A stretch of DNA of 5,698 bases, taken from assembly GCA_021463315.1 (NCBI GenBank), contig JAJTXO010000293.1:1-5698 (forward strand), read 5' to 3'. The notes beneath the pieces are model-generated. The model was not told where the DNA came from. It saw nothing but the letters and a program-made list of their open reading frames with translations, and ran no database searches. Made by a program: the position numbers and the translations under genes. The stretch comes from Caldilineales bacterium. Lineage in GTDB: Bacteria; Chloroflexota; Anaerolineae; JAAEKA01. Below, piece after piece: positions 3,483 through 5,698 of the stretch (its first letter is position 1; each line of letters starts with the position of its first letter).

Positions 3483-5698
3483 TCAGGGCTGCGCGGCGCC
3501 CAGCCCAAAAAAGCGCTCGAAAAAGGCGGCCAGCTTGTCCAACACCGTCTGCTTCTTGGCCGCGTGCGCGTTGTTCGGTGTGAACCTGGAGGCCGGCGGC
3601 AGGATCCTGACGATCGCGGCGCCGCTGGCAGGGATCGCGCCATCGCGAAAGGCGTTGGCGACGAAGAGCCGCGTCTCCTGGGGGTTGAGGTTCTCAGCGG
3701 CGATGATGCGCGCCAGCTCCTCGGCCTGCTTCTGCGCCACGAAGGCCTGCCACTGCTCATCCACCGGGGCCTGGGCCGAGACGGCATCGACGAACTGCTC
3801 GATCAGGTCCTTCTTGTTGCGCAGGCTGGGGCTGGCGCTGACCGCGCGCTCGATGGTCGCGCGGATCTCCTTGTCCTGCCCGCTGCCCTTGGCCTGCAGG
3901 TAGCGCTCGACCTGCATCAGGATGTAATCGACGTTGATCTCGACCTGCCTGATCAGCTCGATCTCGAACACCACGTCGTCGTTGATCGCTTCTTTCTCGG
4001 CCTCGGCCGCGCGGCGAAAGTCGGCGTACAGGTTCAGATAGAGGCTCTGGTAGTCCTGAAAGTCGCGCGGGCTCAGGATCTCGTGGTCCGCGAAGTCGTC
4101 GAAGGCGGTGAGGATGTTCCTCAGGCGCAGGATCGCGCCCAACAGCTCGATGAAGGCCTTTTGCGCGGCCTCGCCGACGATGGCTTGGTCCAACGGGAAG
4201 TCGGCTGTCAGGCGCTGGACCCGCGCTTGGTACTCCTGGTAGTAGTCGGCATACGGCTTCAGCAGGACGATGCCCTTGGCGTCCTTGTTGCCAAAGAGCG
4301 CCAGCGCGTCGTTGGTCGCCTGCTCCAGATCGCGGAAGGTGACGATGTTGCCGTAGCTCTTGACCGAATTGAGGATGCGGTTGGTGCGCGAATAGGCCTG
4401 CAGCAGCCCGTGGGCGCGCAGGTTCTTGTCAACCCACAGGGTGTTGAGCGTGGTGGCGTCGAAGCCGGTCAGGAACATGTTGACCACGATCACCAGGTCC
4501 AGCTCCCGGTTGCGCAGCCGCATGGACAGATCCTTGTAGTAGTTCTGGAACTTGTCGGCCGAGGTGTCGAAGGTGGTCGCGAAGAGTGCATTGTAGTCGC
4601 CGATCGCGGCCTCCAGAAAATCGCGCGAGCTTTGGTCCAGCCCGCCGATCTCGAACTCCTCCTCGCTCAGCAGGCCGTCGCCGGCCTCCTCGTTGGCCGC
4701 GAAGCTGTAGATCAGGCCGACCTTGAGCCGCTGCGCCGGGGGCAGCGCGCTTTGCTGGCGGGTAAACTCGGCATAGTAGCGCTTGGCGGCCTCGATGGAG
4801 GCGGTGGCGAAGAGCGAGTTGAAGCCAGCCAGCCGCCGATCGCCCAGCCGGTAGAAGCGGGCGCGCTGGGTCTTTTGATCGAAATGCTGGCGGATGTAGT
4901 CCACCACCTGGCTGATGCGCGTCGGGTCCAGCAGCGCGGCCTCGGTGTCGATGGCCAGCACCTGCTTGTCCTTGATGCCCGACGCGGCCCTGATGGTGTT
5001 GACGGTGTCGATGCGGAAGGGCAGCACGTTTTTGTCGTTGATGGCATCGACGATGGTGTAGGTGTGCAGCTTGTCGCCGAAGGCCTGCTCGGTGGTGCGC
5101 CGCCGCGGATTGCCAGCCGCGCCCGCGTTGTCCGCGAAGATCGGCGTGCCGGTGAAGCCGAAGAGGTGGTATCGCCGAAAGGCGCGCACGATCTCGTCGT
5201 GCATGTCGCCGAACTGGCTGCGGTGGCATTCGTCGAAGATCACCACCACATGGGCATCGTAGACCGGATGCTTCTTGTTTCTGGCGACGAAGCGGCTGAG
5301 CTTCTGGATGGTGGTGATGATGATGCGCGCGTGGGGGTCCTCCAACTGCCGTTGCAGCACCGCGGTGGAGGTGTTGGAGTTGGCCGCGCCCCGCTCGAAA
5401 CGCTCATACTCGCGCATGGTCTGGTAGTCCAGGTCCTTGCGATCCACCACGAAGAGCACCTTGTCGATCTCTGGCAGCGCGCGCGCCAGTTGCGCGGCCT
5501 TGAAGCTGGTCAGCGTCTTGCCGCTGCCGGTGGTGTGCCAGATATAGCCGCCCGCGGCCAGCTTGCCCAGTTGGCGCTGGTTGGTGGACGCGACGATGCG
5601 CTGCAAGATGCGCTCGGCGGCCGCGATCTGATAGGGCCGCATCACCAGCAGCTTGCGGTCCACGTCGAAGACGCAGTAGCGGGTCAGGATCGCCAGCA
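3483..5698 (-). CDS. hsdR: Type I restriction enzyme R subunit HsdR, C-terminal part (5' end outside window)
   Basis: Motor and cleavage subunit of a type I restriction-modification complex; it translocates unmodified DNA using ATP and cuts at a distance. 737 residues are visible. Counting from the first full codon (Leu at 5696): Walker A TGSGKT (56-61), VDRKDLDY (84-91), TTIQKL (128-133), DECH box (155-158), GFTGTP motif III (180-185), YSFAANEE (330-337), MFLTGFD motif V (407-413) and QAYSRTNRI motif VI (433-441). The helical C-terminal domain follows, ending at TGA 3485-3483. From memory the sequence closely parallels EcoR124I HsdR through the motor and to the C-terminal AKKQTVLDKLAAFFERF segment, so type IC is likely. 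About 250 N-terminal residues, including the PD-(D/E)XK nuclease, should lie off the right edge. The GTG at 5663 is not the start: the frame stays open upstream to the edge. HsdM and HsdS are not in the window. No frameshift or in-frame repeat was seen. Confidence 0.95.
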   Translation of the reverse strand, partial: LAILTRYCVFDVDRKLLVMRPYQIAAAERILQRIVASTNQRQLGKLAAGGYIWHTTGSGKTLTSFKAAQLARALPEIDKVLFVVDRKDLDYQTMREYERFERGAANSNTSTAVLQRQLEDPHARIIITTIQKLSRFVARNKKHPVYDAHVVVIFDECHRSQFGDMHDEIVRAFRRYHLFGFTGTPIFADNAGAAGNPRRRTTEQAFGDKLHTYTIVDAINDKNVLPFRIDTVNTIRAASGIKDKQVLAIDTEAALLDPTRISQVVDYIRQHFDQKTQRARFYRLGDRRLAGFNSLFATASIEAAKRYYAEFTRQQSALPPAQRLKVGLIYSFAANEEAGDGLLSEEEFEIGGLDQSSRDFLEAAIGDYNALFATTFDTSADKFQNYYKDLSMRLRNRELDLVIVVNMFLTGFDATTLNTLWVDKNLRAHGLLQAYSRTNRILNSVKSYGNIVTFRDLEQATNDALALFGNKDAKGIVLLKPYADYYQEYQARVQRLTADFPLDQAIVGEAAQKAFIELLGAILRLRNILTAFDDFADHEILSPRDFQDYQSLYLNLYADFRRAAEAEKEAINDDVVFEIELIRQVEINVDYILMQVERYLQAKGSGQDKEIRATIERAVSASPSLRNKKDLIEQFVDAVSAQAPVDEQWQAFVAQKQAEELARIIAAENLNPQETRLFVANAFRDGAIPASGAAIVRILPPASRFTPNNAHAAKKQTVLDKLAAFFERFFGLGAAQP

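Noticed and set aside
5663..5663. GTG as the start of hsdR
   Set aside because: The frame continues open upstream to the window edge, and the residues there (LAILTRYCVFD) fit the conserved region before the motor domain, so the codon is an internal valine.

Overview
The window is GC-rich bacterial DNA carrying three co-directional genes, all read on the minus strand; two run off the window edges. From right to left they are: the C-terminal ~737 residues of a type I restriction-modification HsdR motor/nuclease subunit (3483-5698, 5' end outside); a fused FAD-binding plus [2Fe-2S] subunit of a xanthine dehydrogenase-family molybdenum hydroxylase (1531-3321, complete); and the first 469 codons of the matching molybdopterin-binding subunit (1-1408, 3' end outside). 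GC content, the fused FAD/2Fe-2S gene and the abundance of short tandem and inverted repeats are most reminiscent of Chloroflexota, but this is an inference without a marker gene. No RNA gene, transposase or CRISPR array was seen.

The two hydroxylase genes form a likely operon with a 122-bp spacer. Together they supply the full electron path of such enzymes: substrate oxidation at the molybdopterin site, transfer through two [2Fe-2S] clusters, and exit at FAD. The substrate cannot be read from the sequence; purine, aldehyde or N-heterocycle are all possible. HsdR is the DNA-translocating subunit of a type IC (EcoR124I-like) system; its HsdM and HsdS partners are not in the window. A 161-bp gap separates it from the hydroxylase operon, and no functional link is evident.

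The unusual layer is the repeats. Seven arrays or palindromes are spread through the hydroxylase locus and none was found in hsdR. One is the inter-gene spacer: octamers forming a 42-bp-arm inverted repeat that also supplies the upstream stop codon. The others lie inside reading frames without breaking them: a heptamer array in the molybdopterin subunit (1-98); a 15-bp tandem repeat and an adjoining palindromic element in the 2Fe-2S domain (1753-1886); a heptamer array that is the linker joining the FAD and 2Fe-2S domains (2110-2193); a 27-bp repeat (2505-2579) and a 21-bp repeat (3026-3130) in the FAD domain. Each in-frame insertion falls between conserved blocks. The inserts at 3014-3130 and 1786-1886 share the same end sequences, so they look like members of one mobile or expanding repeat family. 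In two heptamer arrays the off-consensus unit sits where the consensus unit would create a stop codon. The picture is of intergenic-type repeats colonising protein-coding loops in frame, and perhaps creating the FAD/2Fe-2S gene fusion.
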